Assembly (NCBI RefSeq): GCF_000739375.1
Contig: NZ_CP006704.1
Coordinates: 620,001-684,000 of the forward strand
Length of the DNA: 64,000 nucleotides
From: Comamonas testosteroni TK102
GTDB taxonomy: Bacteria; Pseudomonadota; Gammaproteobacteria; Burkholderiales; Burkholderiaceae_C
Direction: 5' to 3'
The notes beneath the pieces were generated by a model that made no database searches, had not been told where the DNA came from, and was given only the letters and a program-made list of their open reading frames with translations. Within the stretch, counting starts at the first letter, position 1. Each line of letters opens with the position of its first letter. A program made the translations under genes and the position numbers. Shown in pieces: positions 27,432-36,952 of the stretch.

Positions 27432-28856
27432 ATGGGTGAGATGCCCGTCACGCACCATAGTGCCCCCCATAAAGAAAGACTGCTGTGGCTGGTGGCCATA
27501 GGCTTTTTCATGCAGTCGCTGGACGCGACCATCCTCAACACGGCGTTGCCGGCCATGGCGACCGAGCTGGGCGAGAGCCCGATGAAGATGCAGTCCGTCA
27601 TCGTGGCCTATGCGCTGACCACGGCCATGCTGATTCCGGCCACGGGCTGGGTGGCCGACCGCTTTGGCACGCGGCGCGTCTACGGCTGGGCGATCGGCCT
27701 GTTTGTGCTGGGTTCGGTGCTGTGCGCGCTTTCGCCCAGCCTGCCGTTTCTGATCGCGGCACGCGTGGTGCAGGGCGTGGGTGGGGCCATGATGCTGCCC
27801 GTGGGCCGGCTGGCCGTGCTGCGCACCTATCCGCGCGGCGAGTTCATCCGCGCCATGAGCTTTATTGCCATTCCTGGCCAGGTCGGCCCGCTGCTGGGGC
27901 CTACCCTGGGCGGCTGGATGGTGGAGTACGCCAGCTGGCACTGGATCTTCTGGATCAATGTGCCCGTGGGACTGATCGGGCTGTGGGCGACCTGGCGCTG
28001 GTTCCCGCGCAGCGCGCCCGTGGCCGTACACCGCTTTGACGGCACGGGCTACGCCATGCTGGCATTCGGCATGGTGGCCATTTCCATCGCGCTGGACGGC
28101 CTGTCCGGCATGGGACTGGGCATGGCGCTGGTGGTGGTGCTCATGGTGTTCGGCCTGGCCAGCCTGGCCAGCTACTGGATGCATGCGCTGCGCGTGGAAG
28201 AGCCGCTGTTTGCGCCGGGCCTGTTCAAGGTGCGCTCGCTGCGCGTGGGTCTGCTGGGTAATCTGTTCACCCGTTTCGGCAGCGGCGCTGCGCCGTTCCT
28301 GATCCCGCTGATGCTGCAGGTCGGCCTCAAGATGTCGCCCATGAACGCAGGCCTGATGATGCTGGCCACGGTCACCGGCAGCATGCTGGTCAAGCGCATC
28401 GCGGTGCGCACGGTGCAGCGCTATGGCTACAAGCGCGTGCTGCAGGTCAACTCGGTGATGCTGGCCCTCATGCTGGCTTCGTTCGGGCTGGTGGTGCCGG
28501 GCACGCCGGTCTGGCTGCTGCTGGTGCAGCTGTTCATCTTCGGCGGCTTCAACTCCATGCAGTTCTCGGCCATGAATTCGGTCACGCTCAAGGATATGGA
28601 GGGCGAGTCGGCCAGCAGCGGCAACAGCCTGCTGTCCATGGTGCAGATGCTGGCCATGAGCATGGGCGTGGCCCTGGCCGGAGCCTTGCTGACGGGCTTC
28701 AGCGATATGTGGCCGGCGCACAGCGACGAGCGCATGCAGGCCATTCGCGCCACCTTTGTGACGGTGGCCTTGATGACGCTGGCGGCCACGCTGGTGTTCA
28801 GCCAGCTCGATGCCGACGAGCCTGTACGCCCGGCTCCGGATGGTGGCGATGCCTGA
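27432..28856 (+). CDS. MFS multidrug transporter, DHA2 / MdtD-like
   Basis: This is a 474-residue inner-membrane drug:proton antiporter with about 14 predicted helices. The opening helix holds S-L-D-A-T-I-L-N-T-A-L-P, the DHA2 motif D1. The loop motif A-D-R-F-G-T-R-R lies at about 77-84 and the motif C region G-P-L-L-G-P-x-L-G-G-W at about 152-162. MdtD-type members share this layout. ATG 27432 was chosen, and an in-frame ATG 9 bp later is also possible. It lies between erpA and the xanthine dehydrogenase operon with no linked regulator. Confidence 0.88.
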   Translation: MGEMPVTHHSAPHKERLLWLVAIGFFMQSLDATILNTALPAMATELGESPMKMQSVIVAYALTTAMLIPATGWVADRFGTRRVYGWAIGLFVLGSVLCALSPSLPFLIAARVVQGVGGAMMLPVGRLAVLRTYPRGEFIRAMSFIAIPGQVGPLLGPTLGGWMVEYASWHWIFWINVPVGLIGLWATWRWFPRSAPVAVHRFDGTGYAMLAFGMVAISIALDGLSGMGLGMALVVVLMVFGLASLASYWMHALRVEEPLFAPGLFKVRSLRVGLLGNLFTRFGSGAAPFLIPLMLQVGLKMSPMNAGLMMLATVTGSMLVKRIAVRTVQRYGYKRVLQVNSVMLALMLASFGLVVPGTPVWLLLVQLFIFGGFNSMQFSAMNSVTLKDMEGESASSGNSLLSMVQMLAMSMGVALAGALLTGFSDMWPAHSDERMQAIRATFVTVALMTLAATLVFSQLDADEPVRPAPDGGDA

Positions 28857-28861
28857 AAATT

Positions 28862-28946
28862 TGATAGCTTGTAGCGTTTGTCAATAAACAATTTCAGATA
28901 GTTTTATCTATGAAATTGTTTATTGGAAGGCGCTATTAGCTATTGA
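28862..28946. repeat. 84-bp palindromic dispersed element, copy 3
   Basis: Arms GATAGCTTGTAGCGTTTGTC and GAAGGCGCTATTAGCTATTG enclose a near-perfect inner inverted repeat, CAATAAACAATTTCAGATAG facing the mirror TATGAAATTGTTTATTG. It starts 6 bp after the MFS stop and could end that transcript as a hairpin, though no T run follows. Confidence 0.7.
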
Positions 28947-28983
28947 TAGGGGAGCGTGACTCGGCTTCCACTTCCTGGGACTT

Positions 28984-29012
28984 ACCCGTAGGAAACGGGG
29001 TTTTGTACGGGT
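28984..29012 (+). other. Stable hairpin in the leader of xdhA
   Basis: ACCCGTA pairs with TACGGGT, and inside it GAAAC faces GTTTT around a GGG loop, giving a 12-bp stem with single-G bulges on both sides. It lies about 160 bp before xdhA within the 318-bp gap that also holds a palindromic repeat. No T run follows, so it is not a plain terminator. I do not recognise it as a known riboswitch, and it may simply be a 3' end for the MFS transcript. Confidence 0.4.
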
Positions 29013-29174
29013 TCACCCTTGATTTTGGTCACGGATATATGACGCACTACATAGCCCCTATGAGCGCGTCCATATGAGAAGCTGCCCCTGCAGGCGTAGC
29101 CTTCGATCTTGACGAATGCTGCGTTTGGAATGCATCTTGCATGCAGGCATTCAATCTCACCCTGTCCCACGATC

Positions 29175-30785
29175 ATGAGCACCAGTCAGAACTCTCAACC
29201 GATACGCTTCTTCCACCGTGGCGAGGTGGTGGAAGTGCAAGGCCCGCACCCCACACGCTCCGTGCTGCAATGGCTGCGCGAGGATGCCCATTGCACGGGC
29301 ACCAAGGAAGGCTGCAACGAAGGCGATTGCGGTGCCTGCACGGTAGTCATCGGCGAGCTGGCCGAAGCCGGCGATACCGAGGCCGTCAACGGCCTGCGCC
29401 TGCAGACCGTCAATGCCTGCATTCAATTCCTGCCCAGCCTGCATGGCAAGGCCTTGTTCACGGTGGAAGACCTCAAGAGCCAGTGCGCGGGCAAGTCTGC
29501 CTGCGCCGGCAAGCCTGCAGGCCCGCAAAGCCTGCATCCGGTACAGCAGGCCATGGTGGAGTGCCATGGCTCGCAATGCGGCTTCTGCACGCCCGGCATC
29601 GTGATGACGCTGTGGTCGGCCTATGAGCATCACCAGCAGCAGGGCAGCGAGCCCACGCGCCAGCAACTGGCCGACGAACTCTCGGGCAATCTGTGCCGCT
29701 GCACGGGCTACCGCCCGATTCTCGATGCAGGTCAGCGCATGTTCGACCTGCCTGCCGTGCGACTGGATACGGCGCCCGTGGTGGCTGCGCTGCAAGGCCT
29801 GCAGGCCGAGGCCGGCAACGCGGGTCTGAACTATGCGGCCCCCCAGGGCCTGCGCACCGACTTCTTCCACGCTCCGCGCACGCTGGCAGAGCTGGCCAGC
29901 CTGTGCGAGACCAAGCCCAAGGCCCGCATCGTGGCCGGCTCCACCGATGTGGGGCTCTGGGTCAACAAGCAGTTCCGCGACCTGGGCGACATGATCTACG
30001 TCGGCGATGTGGCCGAGATGAAGCGCATCGAAGTACGGCCCGATGCCGAAGGCGGCGAGCTGTATATCGGCGCCGGGGCTTCGCTGGAGTCCGCCTGGAG
30101 CGCGCTGGTGCAGCGCTGGCCCAGCCTGACCGATGTCTGGCTGCGCTTTGCCTCCACGCCCATCCGCCATGCGGGGACCATGGGCGGCAATGTGGCCAAC
30201 GGCTCGCCGATCGGTGATTCGCCGCCGGTGCTGATGGCGCTGGATGCCCAGATCGAGCTGCGCAAGGGCGAGCGCGTGCGCCGCATGCCGCTGACGGATT
30301 TCTATCTGGACTATATGAAGAACCAGCTGGAGGCGGGCGAGTTCGTGCAGGCCCTGGCGGTGCCGCTGGCGGCCATGCAGCGCCAGGTTCGCGGCTACAA
30401 GATCAGCAAGCGCTTCGATTGCGATATCTCGGCCCTGTGCGCCGGCTTTGCCATCGAGCTCGATGGCGAGATCGTGCAATCCATCCGACTGGCATTTGGC
30501 GGCATGGCGGCCACGGTCAGAAGAGCGGCGGGCGCCGAAGCGGCCCTGCTGGGCAAGCCCTGGAACCTGGAGAGCGTGAAGGCCGCACAGGCTGCGCTGG
30601 CCCAGGATTTCAAGCCCATGAGCGATATGCGCGCCAGCGCCGATTACCGCCTCAAGGTGGCGCAGAACCTGATCCAGCGTCTGTGGCTGGAAACGCGTGC
30701 CGATCAGCCGCAAAGTACCGAGGCGACCAGTGTCTGGAGCGTGATGCCTCATGTTGTTCCTGCCGCCGTGGAGCAAGGAGTCTGA
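29175..30785 (+). CDS. xdhA: Xanthine dehydrogenase small subunit (2Fe-2S and FAD)
   Basis: XdhA carries the two iron-sulfur clusters and FAD that pass electrons from purine oxidation to NAD. In the 536-residue protein the plant-type ferredoxin domain has C-N-E-G-D-C-G-A-C (about 48-56), and the second cluster domain has C-G-F-C-T-P-G and L-C-R-C-T-G-Y-R-P. The FAD domain follows from about 225, with V-A-G-S-T-D-V-G and G-G-N-V-A-N-G-S-P-I-G-D. ATG 29175 (MSTSQNSQPIRFF) follows 22 codons of unlikely upstream frame. The xdhB ATG begins 2 bp after its stop codon. Confidence 0.96.
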   Translation: MSTSQNSQPIRFFHRGEVVEVQGPHPTRSVLQWLREDAHCTGTKEGCNEGDCGACTVVIGELAEAGDTEAVNGLRLQTVNACIQFLPSLHGKALFTVEDLKSQCAGKSACAGKPAGPQSLHPVQQAMVECHGSQCGFCTPGIVMTLWSAYEHHQQQGSEPTRQQLADELSGNLCRCTGYRPILDAGQRMFDLPAVRLDTAPVVAALQGLQAEAGNAGLNYAAPQGLRTDFFHAPRTLAELASLCETKPKARIVAGSTDVGLWVNKQFRDLGDMIYVGDVAEMKRIEVRPDAEGGELYIGAGASLESAWSALVQRWPSLTDVWLRFASTPIRHAGTMGGNVANGSPIGDSPPVLMALDAQIELRKGERVRRMPLTDFYLDYMKNQLEAGEFVQALAVPLAAMQRQVRGYKISKRFDCDISALCAGFAIELDGEIVQSIRLAFGGMAATVRRAAGAEAALLGKPWNLESVKAAQAALAQDFKPMSDMRASADYRLKVAQNLIQRLWLETRADQPQSTEATSVWSVMPHVVPAAVEQGV

Positions 30786-30786
30786 A

Positions 30787-33213
30787 ATGAATCACCCCCA
30801 TGAACTGACGAATGAACTGGTGGCGGAAGCCTTTGCCGACTATCGCAAGAACCAGGCCTATCGCATCGACGAAGTGACCGAGGCCAAGGCCCATGATCAG
30901 GGCGCCCGCGTGGGCGTCAGCCGCAAGCACGAGTCCGCACACCTGCATGTGGCCGGCGAGGCAGCCTATATCGACGACCTGCCCGAACTCGAAGGCACGC
31001 TGCACTGCGCGCTGGGGCTCTCGCCCGTGGCCCATGGCCGTCTGACGGCGCTGGCGCTGGAGGCCGTGCGTGCCATGCCCGAAGTGGTGGAGGTGATCAC
31101 GGCAGCCGATATTCCCGGCGTCAACGACTGCGGCTCCATCATTCATGACGACCCCATCCTCTGCGATGGCGAGATCCGCTACGTGGGCCAGCCGCTGTTC
31201 GCCGTGATCGCCCGCTCGCGCGATGCGGCAAGGCGCGCCGCGGCCCTGGCCAAGGCGGCCGCCACCATCAGCGAGCTGCCGCCCGTGCTGACGCCGCGTC
31301 AGGCCCATGAGCTGGGCCAGTACGTGATGCCGCCCATGCACCTGGAGCGCAGCACGCGCGAAGGCGGCGCGCGCGCCGCCATGGATGCCGCGCCGCACCG
31401 CCTCAAGGGCTCCTTCGATGTGGGTGGGCAGGAGCAGTTCTATCTGGAAGGGCAGATCAGCTACGCCACGCCCAAGGAAGACGGAGCAGTGCATATTCAC
31501 TGCTCCACCCAGCATCCCAGCGAAATGCAGCATCTGGTGGCGCATGCTCTGGGCGTGGCTTCGCACAGCGTGCATGTGGAATGCCGGCGCATGGGCGGCG
31601 GCTTCGGCGGCAAGGAGTCACAGTCGGCGCTGTTCGCCTGCGTGGCGGCCGTGGCGGCCACCCGACTGCAAAAGCCGGTCAAGCTGCGTCTGGACCGCGA
31701 CGACGACTTCATGATCACCGGTCGCCGTCATTGCTTCTGGTATGAGTACGAAGTGGGCTATGACGATGAGGGCCGCGTGCTGGGCGCCGAGATCTCCATG
31801 GTCTCGCGCTCCGGTCACTCTGCCGATCTGTCGGCGCCGGTGATGACGCGTGCGCTCTGCCATTTCGACAATACCTACTGGCTGCCCGATGTGCTCATGC
31901 ATGGCTATATGGGCAAGACCAACACCCAGAGCAACACGGCTTTCCGTGGCTTCGGCGGACCTCAGGGCGCGATTGCCATCGAGAACATTCTGGATACGGT
32001 GGCGCGCAGCCTGGGGCGCGATCCGCTCGATGTGCGGCGCGTCAACTTCTACGGCAAGGGCGAGCGCAACATCACGCCCTATGAGCAGGTCGTGACCGAT
32101 AACGTGATTCACGAACTGGTGGCCGAGCTGGAGGAGTCCAGCGACTACCGCGCACGCCGCGCGGCCGTGAATGCCTTCAACGCTAGCAGTGCCGTGCTCA
32201 AGCGCGGCCTGGCGCTGACACCGCTGAAGTTCGGCATCTCCTTCAATGTGGCCCACTTCAACCAGGCTGGCGCACTGGTCCATATCTATACCGACGGCTC
32301 GATTCTCGTCAACCATGGCGGCACCGAAATGGGCCAGGGCCTGAACACCAAGGTGGCGCAGGTGGTGGCGCATGAGCTGGGCGTGGCCTTCGAGAATGTG
32401 CGCGTGACGGCCACCGATACCAGCAAGGTGGCCAACACCTCGGCCACGGCGGCCTCGACGGGAGCTGACCTCAACGGCAAGGCCGCACAGGATGCCGCAC
32501 GCCAGCTGCGCGAGCGTCTGGCCGAATGCGCCGCACGCCTGCATGGCGGCGATGCCCATGACGTGCGCTTTGCCAACAATGCGGTGCAGGTCAATGGCCA
32601 GAATGTGCCGTTTGCCGAGCTGGTGCGCGCCGCCTATCTGCAGCGTGTGCAGCTGTGGTCGGATGGCTTCTATGCGACGCCTGGCCTGCATTGGGATGGC
32701 AAGCGCATGAAGGGCCACCCCTTCTTCTACTTTGCCTATGGCGCAGCCGTCAGCGAGGTGGTCATCGATACCTTGACGGGCGAATGGAAGCTGCTGCGCG
32801 CCGATGTGCTCCATGACGTGGGCCGCTCGCTGAACCCGGCCGTCGATGTGGGCCAGGTGGAGGGTGCCTTTATCCAGGGCATGGGCTGGCTGACCACCGA
32901 AGAGTTGGTCTGGCATCCGCAAAGCGGCAAGCTCACGACCCATGCGCCCAGTACCTACAAGATTCCCACGGCCAATGACTGCCCGCCGGTCTTCAATGTG
33001 CGCCTGTTCGAGGGCGACAACTATGAAGACTCCATCCACCGCAGCAAGGCCGTGGGCGAGCCGCCACTGCTGCTGCCGTTCTCGGTGTTCTTCGCGATTC
33101 GCGATGCGGTGTCCGCCGCCGGCGAGCACCGGGCGAATCCGCCTCTGCAGGCACCGGCCACGTCAGAGGCCATCCTCAGAGCAGTGGAAGCCGTTCAAGG
33201 GCACACTGGCTAG
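30787..33213 (+). CDS. xdhB: Xanthine dehydrogenase molybdopterin-binding subunit
   Basis: XdhB holds the molybdenum cofactor where hypoxanthine and xanthine are oxidised to urate. The 808-residue protein shows the molybdopterin motif G-G-G-F-G-G-K-E (about 273-280), the substrate Arg and Glu region near T-A-F-R-G-F-G-G-P-Q (about 390) and the C-terminal catalytic V-G-E-P-P. It starts 2 bp after xdhA. The maturation factor XdhC, often third in this operon, is not in the window, and a purine permease follows instead. The gene looks intact. Confidence 0.96.
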   Translation: MNHPHELTNELVAEAFADYRKNQAYRIDEVTEAKAHDQGARVGVSRKHESAHLHVAGEAAYIDDLPELEGTLHCALGLSPVAHGRLTALALEAVRAMPEVVEVITAADIPGVNDCGSIIHDDPILCDGEIRYVGQPLFAVIARSRDAARRAAALAKAAATISELPPVLTPRQAHELGQYVMPPMHLERSTREGGARAAMDAAPHRLKGSFDVGGQEQFYLEGQISYATPKEDGAVHIHCSTQHPSEMQHLVAHALGVASHSVHVECRRMGGGFGGKESQSALFACVAAVAATRLQKPVKLRLDRDDDFMITGRRHCFWYEYEVGYDDEGRVLGAEISMVSRSGHSADLSAPVMTRALCHFDNTYWLPDVLMHGYMGKTNTQSNTAFRGFGGPQGAIAIENILDTVARSLGRDPLDVRRVNFYGKGERNITPYEQVVTDNVIHELVAELEESSDYRARRAAVNAFNASSAVLKRGLALTPLKFGISFNVAHFNQAGALVHIYTDGSILVNHGGTEMGQGLNTKVAQVVAHELGVAFENVRVTATDTSKVANTSATAASTGADLNGKAAQDAARQLRERLAECAARLHGGDAHDVRFANNAVQVNGQNVPFAELVRAAYLQRVQLWSDGFYATPGLHWDGKRMKGHPFFYFAYGAAVSEVVIDTLTGEWKLLRADVLHDVGRSLNPAVDVGQVEGAFIQGMGWLTTEELVWHPQSGKLTTHAPSTYKIPTANDCPPVFNVRLFEGDNYEDSIHRSKAVGEPPLLLPFSVFFAIRDAVSAAGEHRANPPLQAPATSEAILRAVEAVQGHTG

Positions 33214-33375
33214 TTTTTCCTCACAGGTGTTGTCGCCTTGCGGGGCGGCAGCCATTTGAGTCATGGCTGTTTGCCGCGGGGCAAGGCCATGTGCTGCGCC
33301 GTCCATTTGGCGGCGCAGGACCGGGCGCGTTCCTCGCGTTGCGCCTCGCATGCAAAACAACACGGAGACTATGCA

Positions 33376-34677
33376 ATGAACTGGACAGAGCGGATATTCA
33401 AACTCAGGGAGCACAACACCAATGTGCGCACGGAACTGGTCGCAGGGCTGACGACCTTTCTTTCAATGGCCTACATCATGTTCGTCAACCCCTCCATTCT
33501 GGGGGATGCGGGCATGCCCAAGGGCTCGGTCTTTGTCGCCACCTGCCTGATCGCAGCGCTGGGGTCGACCATCATGGCGCTGTATGCCAACTACCCGATT
33601 GCGCTGGCGCCGGGCATGGGGCTGAACGCCTATTTTGCCTATGTGGTGGTGCTCAAGATGGGCTATACATGGGAGGCTGCCCTGGGGGCGGTGTTCGTCT
33701 CGGGATGCCTGTTCCTGATCTGCACGATGCTGGGCCTGCGTGAGCTCATCATCAAGGGCATACCGCAGTCCATACGTGTGTCCATCACCGTCGGGCTGGG
33801 ACTGTTCCTGGCGCTGATCGCGCTCAAGACCGCCGGTGTGGTTGCTGCCGACCAGAACACCTATGTGACGCTGGGCGATCTGCACAAGCCCGAGGTCATC
33901 ATGGCGCTGCTGGGCTTCTTGCTGATCGTGGTGCTGGACCGTCTCAATGTGCCGGGTGCATTGCTGATCGGCATTCTGGCCGTGACCGTGGCCTCGTTCT
34001 TCTTCGGCGGCAACACCTTCCACGGCATCTTCTCGGCGCCTCCCTCCATCGAGCCCACCTTCATGAAGCTCGACATCAAGACGGCGCTGACCACGGGCTT
34101 CCTCAACGTGGTGCTGGTGTTCTTCCTGGTGGAGCTGTTTGATGCCACCGGCACGCTGATGGGCGTGGCGCGCCGCGCCGGCCTGCTGGTGCCTGAGCGC
34201 ATGGGGCGTTTCAACCGCTCGCTGCTGGCCGATTCGGGCGCTATTTTCGTGGGCTCCATCCTGGGTACTTCCAGCACCACCGCCTATGTGGAGAGCGCTG
34301 CCGGTGTGCAGGCTGGCGGTCGTACAGGCCTGACGGCTCTGACGGTTGCGATGCTCTTCCTGGCCTGTCTGTTCATCGCGCCGCTGGCCGGTGTCGTGCC
34401 CGGCTATGCCACCGCACCTGCGCTGCTGTTCGTGGCCTGCCTGATGCTGCGTGACCTGACGGAAGTGCAGTGGGATGAAACCACCGAAGCCATACCGGCA
34501 GTCGTCACCGCGCTGATGATGCCTTTCACCTACTCCATCGCCAACGGCCTGGCCTTCGGCTTCATTACCTATGCCGTGCTCAAGCTGTTCACGGGCAAGG
34601 TCAAGGAGGTGCACTGGATCATGTGGGTGATTGCTGCCCTGTTCCTGTTCAAGTTCATCTACGTCGGCGGTCACTGA
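33376..34677 (+). CDS. NCS2-family purine permease (AzgA-like)
   Basis: This inner-membrane transporter should bring in hypoxanthine, guanine or adenine to feed xanthine dehydrogenase. The 433 residues have about 12-14 helices, the N-terminal R-T-E-L-V-A-G-L-T-T-F motif, A-P-G-M-G-L-N-A-Y-F (about 78-87) and the substrate-site region L-F-D-A-T-G-T-L (about 256). These place it in the AzgA/GhxP branch. ATG 33376 follows GGAGACTATGCA, and an out-of-frame ATG lies 5 bp upstream. The link with purine breakdown rests on its position after xdhAB. Confidence 0.93.
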   Translation: MNWTERIFKLREHNTNVRTELVAGLTTFLSMAYIMFVNPSILGDAGMPKGSVFVATCLIAALGSTIMALYANYPIALAPGMGLNAYFAYVVVLKMGYTWEAALGAVFVSGCLFLICTMLGLRELIIKGIPQSIRVSITVGLGLFLALIALKTAGVVAADQNTYVTLGDLHKPEVIMALLGFLLIVVLDRLNVPGALLIGILAVTVASFFFGGNTFHGIFSAPPSIEPTFMKLDIKTALTTGFLNVVLVFFLVELFDATGTLMGVARRAGLLVPERMGRFNRSLLADSGAIFVGSILGTSSTTAYVESAAGVQAGGRTGLTALTVAMLFLACLFIAPLAGVVPGYATAPALLFVACLMLRDLTEVQWDETTEAIPAVVTALMMPFTYSIANGLAFGFITYAVLKLFTGKVKEVHWIMWVIAALFLFKFIYVGGH

Positions 34678-35098
34678 GTCGTCAGGCGCCGATCGAACCC
34701 GGCATGGCTCGAAGGAGCCAGCCGGACAGGACATCCAAGAAGCGAAAAGCAGTCCGGCTACTGGTGGGTTGGGCTGCTTTTTGCATTGCGGGCGCCGGGC
34801 CTGCCGATGGCCTGTGCCTTGATGGGCAGACGCCCGGATGGTCATTCATTTCCCCGGGCCTCAACAACATTGATTTCATGAGCATATTGCCGAATCAAGG
34901 CTTGTGGTGCGTTCGTGCGCCTGGCCTCGATGGTCGCCTGCCGCCTTAAGTGCCTGACAGCACAGCGAAATCCATGCGCGTCCGCTGGACCGGCACCGGC
35001 GCTCGGATGAGTTGGTTGTTTCCAAATTTGAAATCAATATTTTTGAATCGATCGACGGCTCCCTAGCATCTGCCCCATTGCATACATGGGAGAAGAAA
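34678..35098 (+). other. Intergenic region with a weak terminator and AT-rich promoter-like stretch
   Basis: In these 421 bp I see no gene. AAAAGCAG (34745-34752) can pair with CTGCTTTT (34774-34781) around a 21-nt loop, a weak terminator for the permease. Near the end, 35016-35045 is AT-rich with TTGTTT and TATTTT 16 bp apart, a possible promoter for the ABC transporter operon, plus a CAAATTTG palindrome. The final GGGAGAAGAAA is the ribosome-binding site of the next gene. Confidence 0.45.
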
Positions 35099-36082
35099 GT
35101 GGACAAGCGTCGATTTCTGCTGGCCGGGCCTTCATGGCTGGCAATGGCGGCAGCCGGTATCACCGGTGCTGCGCATGCTGCGGTGGACGCCAAGACCAGG
35201 CTGGTCGTCGCTGACCAGAGCGAGCTGATTCGCCATCTGCTGGATGCCAGCGGCGAACGCAAGAAGACCGGCTTTCAGCTGGAGCTGCCCAATTTTGCCG
35301 GCGGTCCGGCCATCTTCGAGGCCATCCGCGCCGGAGCGCTGGACATGGCCTATGTGGGAGACACACCTCCCATCCAGGCGCGTGCAGCAGGCGTGAACCT
35401 GCCCATCATCGCAACCTTCACCCGAGCCAGAGCGGAATATCGTTTGCTGCAACATGCCGGCGCCGGGGTGGAGCGGCTGAGCGATCTGCGTGGCAAGCGC
35501 GTGAGCTATGTCGAAGGCTCGGGGCGCCAGGTTTTCCTGATCGAGGCCCTGAACCGGGCGGGCCTGACGCTCAAGGATGTCACGCTGGTGCATCTGCGCG
35601 TGGCCGAACTCAACGATGCCTTGCGCGCCCGCGCCGTGGATGTCGCCACCATTGCCGAGCCGCATGTCACGCGGCTGTCCAGGCAGATCGGTGCGCGTGT
35701 GGTGCCCGATCCCCTGGAGCGTCAGCTGCTGCCTTCCACCTCCTATATCTATGCCCGTCCGGAGGTGCTGGCCGATCCGCAGAAGGCCGAGGCCATTCGC
35801 GAATTCCTGGCCTCCTTCGTGCGCGCGGGGCGCTGGAGCAATACCCATCGCAAGGAATGGGAGCAGCATTACCTGCGCAACTTCCAGCGCCTCGATGCCG
35901 AGAGCGCTGCGGCCATACAGGCGGCGCAGGCTCCGCTCGAGTTCCAGACCGCTGCACAGGCCCAGCCTCATCATCAGAAGCTCATCGACATCCTGCACAG
36001 CGCCGGCAGCCTGCCCCGGCGTCTGGATGCCAGGGACTCCTTTGTGGCGAGCTATGACGGCGTGATCGTCGCCAATCGCTGA
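35099..36082 (+). CDS. ABC transporter substrate-binding protein (aliphatic sulfonate / SsuA-like)
   Basis: This is a periplasmic receptor of the NMT1/SsuA family for a sulfonate or similar compound. The 327-residue protein starts at GTG 35099 with GGGAGAAGAAA before it. A signal peptide (D-K-R-R-F-L-L-A-G, possible cleavage after A-H-A at about 27) precedes the mature protein. Family segments include G-A-L-D-M-A-Y-V-G-D-T-P-P (about 80-92), L-R-G-K-R-V-S-Y-V-E-G-S-G and V-A-T-I-A-E-P-H. It leads an operon with a permease, an ATPase and a flavin monooxygenase, the usual composition of ssu-type sulfur-scavenging clusters. The ligand is not known. Confidence 0.88.
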   Translation: MDKRRFLLAGPSWLAMAAAGITGAAHAAVDAKTRLVVADQSELIRHLLDASGERKKTGFQLELPNFAGGPAIFEAIRAGALDMAYVGDTPPIQARAAGVNLPIIATFTRARAEYRLLQHAGAGVERLSDLRGKRVSYVEGSGRQVFLIEALNRAGLTLKDVTLVHLRVAELNDALRARAVDVATIAEPHVTRLSRQIGARVVPDPLERQLLPSTSYIYARPEVLADPQKAEAIREFLASFVRAGRWSNTHRKEWEQHYLRNFQRLDAESAAAIQAAQAPLEFQTAAQAQPHHQKLIDILHSAGSLPRRLDARDSFVASYDGVIVANR

Positions 36083-36094
36083 GGAGCTGCCGTG

Positions 36095-36952
36095 ATGACT
36101 CCGATTCCTCTGGAAGCGCGCGTGGCCGGCTGGCAGTCTCAGACCGGAGCGCCGCTTGCCGCGCCAGACCGCAAGACCCCGGCACTGGTGCCGGCCCGCC
36201 TGTCGCCGGGCATGCTGCTGGCCGGGCCGGCCCTGCTGTTGCTGTTGTGGGAGGCCGCATCGCGCCTGGGTTATCTCTCGCCCGAGACGCTGACCGCACC
36301 GTCTCAGGCATTGCGCACAGGCTATGAAATGGCCCTTGATGGAAGCCTGCTGCCGCATCTGCTGGCGTCGGCCGGGCGCGCCTACACAGGGCTGTTTCTG
36401 GGCATTGTGGTGGGCGTGCTGCTGGCGCTGGCTGCCGGACTGAGCCGCACCGGCGAGGCCCTGATCGATGGCCTGGTGCAGATCAAGCGGGCCGTTCCCA
36501 CGCTGGCGCTGATTCCGCTGGCCATCATCTGGCTGGGCATAGGCGAGGCGATGAAGGTCTTCCTCATCTTCACCGCCGTGCTGATTCCCATCTATATCAA
36601 CACCCATGCAGCGCTGCGCAGCATAGACATCGGTCATGTGGAGCTGGCGCAGACGCTGGGACTGTCGCGTGCCGAGTTCATTCGCAAGGTGGCCCTGCCC
36701 GGAGCCTTGCCAGGCTTTTTTGTCGGCCTGCGCATGGCGGTCTCGCTGTGCTGGACGGCGCTGGTGGTGCTGGAGCTGATCAACACGCAGACCGGCATCG
36801 GTTACTTGATGAACCGTGCGCGCGACTGGGGGCAGACCGATGTGATCGTGGTGGGCATTCTGATCTACGCGCTGCTGGGTCTGCTGTCCGACGCGGCGGT
36901 GCGTCGCCTGGAGGCACATGTGCTGTCCTACCGGAGGTCGCTGGGATCATGA
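36095..36952 (+). CDS. ABC transporter permease (SsuC-like)
   Basis: This is the membrane subunit of the importer, 285 residues with six predicted helices. The cytoplasmic EAA loop is visible near residues 185-205 (L-A-Q-T-L-G-L-S-R-A-E-F-I-R-K-V-A-L-P-G). A long polar N-terminus of about 35 residues precedes the first helix, as in many SsuC proteins. Start could be GTG 36092 or ATG 36095. A GAGGAG site fits either. It begins 12 bp after the binding-protein gene, and its stop overlaps the ATPase start. Confidence 0.9.
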   Translation: MTPIPLEARVAGWQSQTGAPLAAPDRKTPALVPARLSPGMLLAGPALLLLLWEAASRLGYLSPETLTAPSQALRTGYEMALDGSLLPHLLASAGRAYTGLFLGIVVGVLLALAAGLSRTGEALIDGLVQIKRAVPTLALIPLAIIWLGIGEAMKVFLIFTAVLIPIYINTHAALRSIDIGHVELAQTLGLSRAEFIRKVALPGALPGFFVGLRMAVSLCWTALVVLELINTQTGIGYLMNRARDWGQTDVIVVGILIYALLGLLSDAAVRRLEAHVLSYRRSLGS

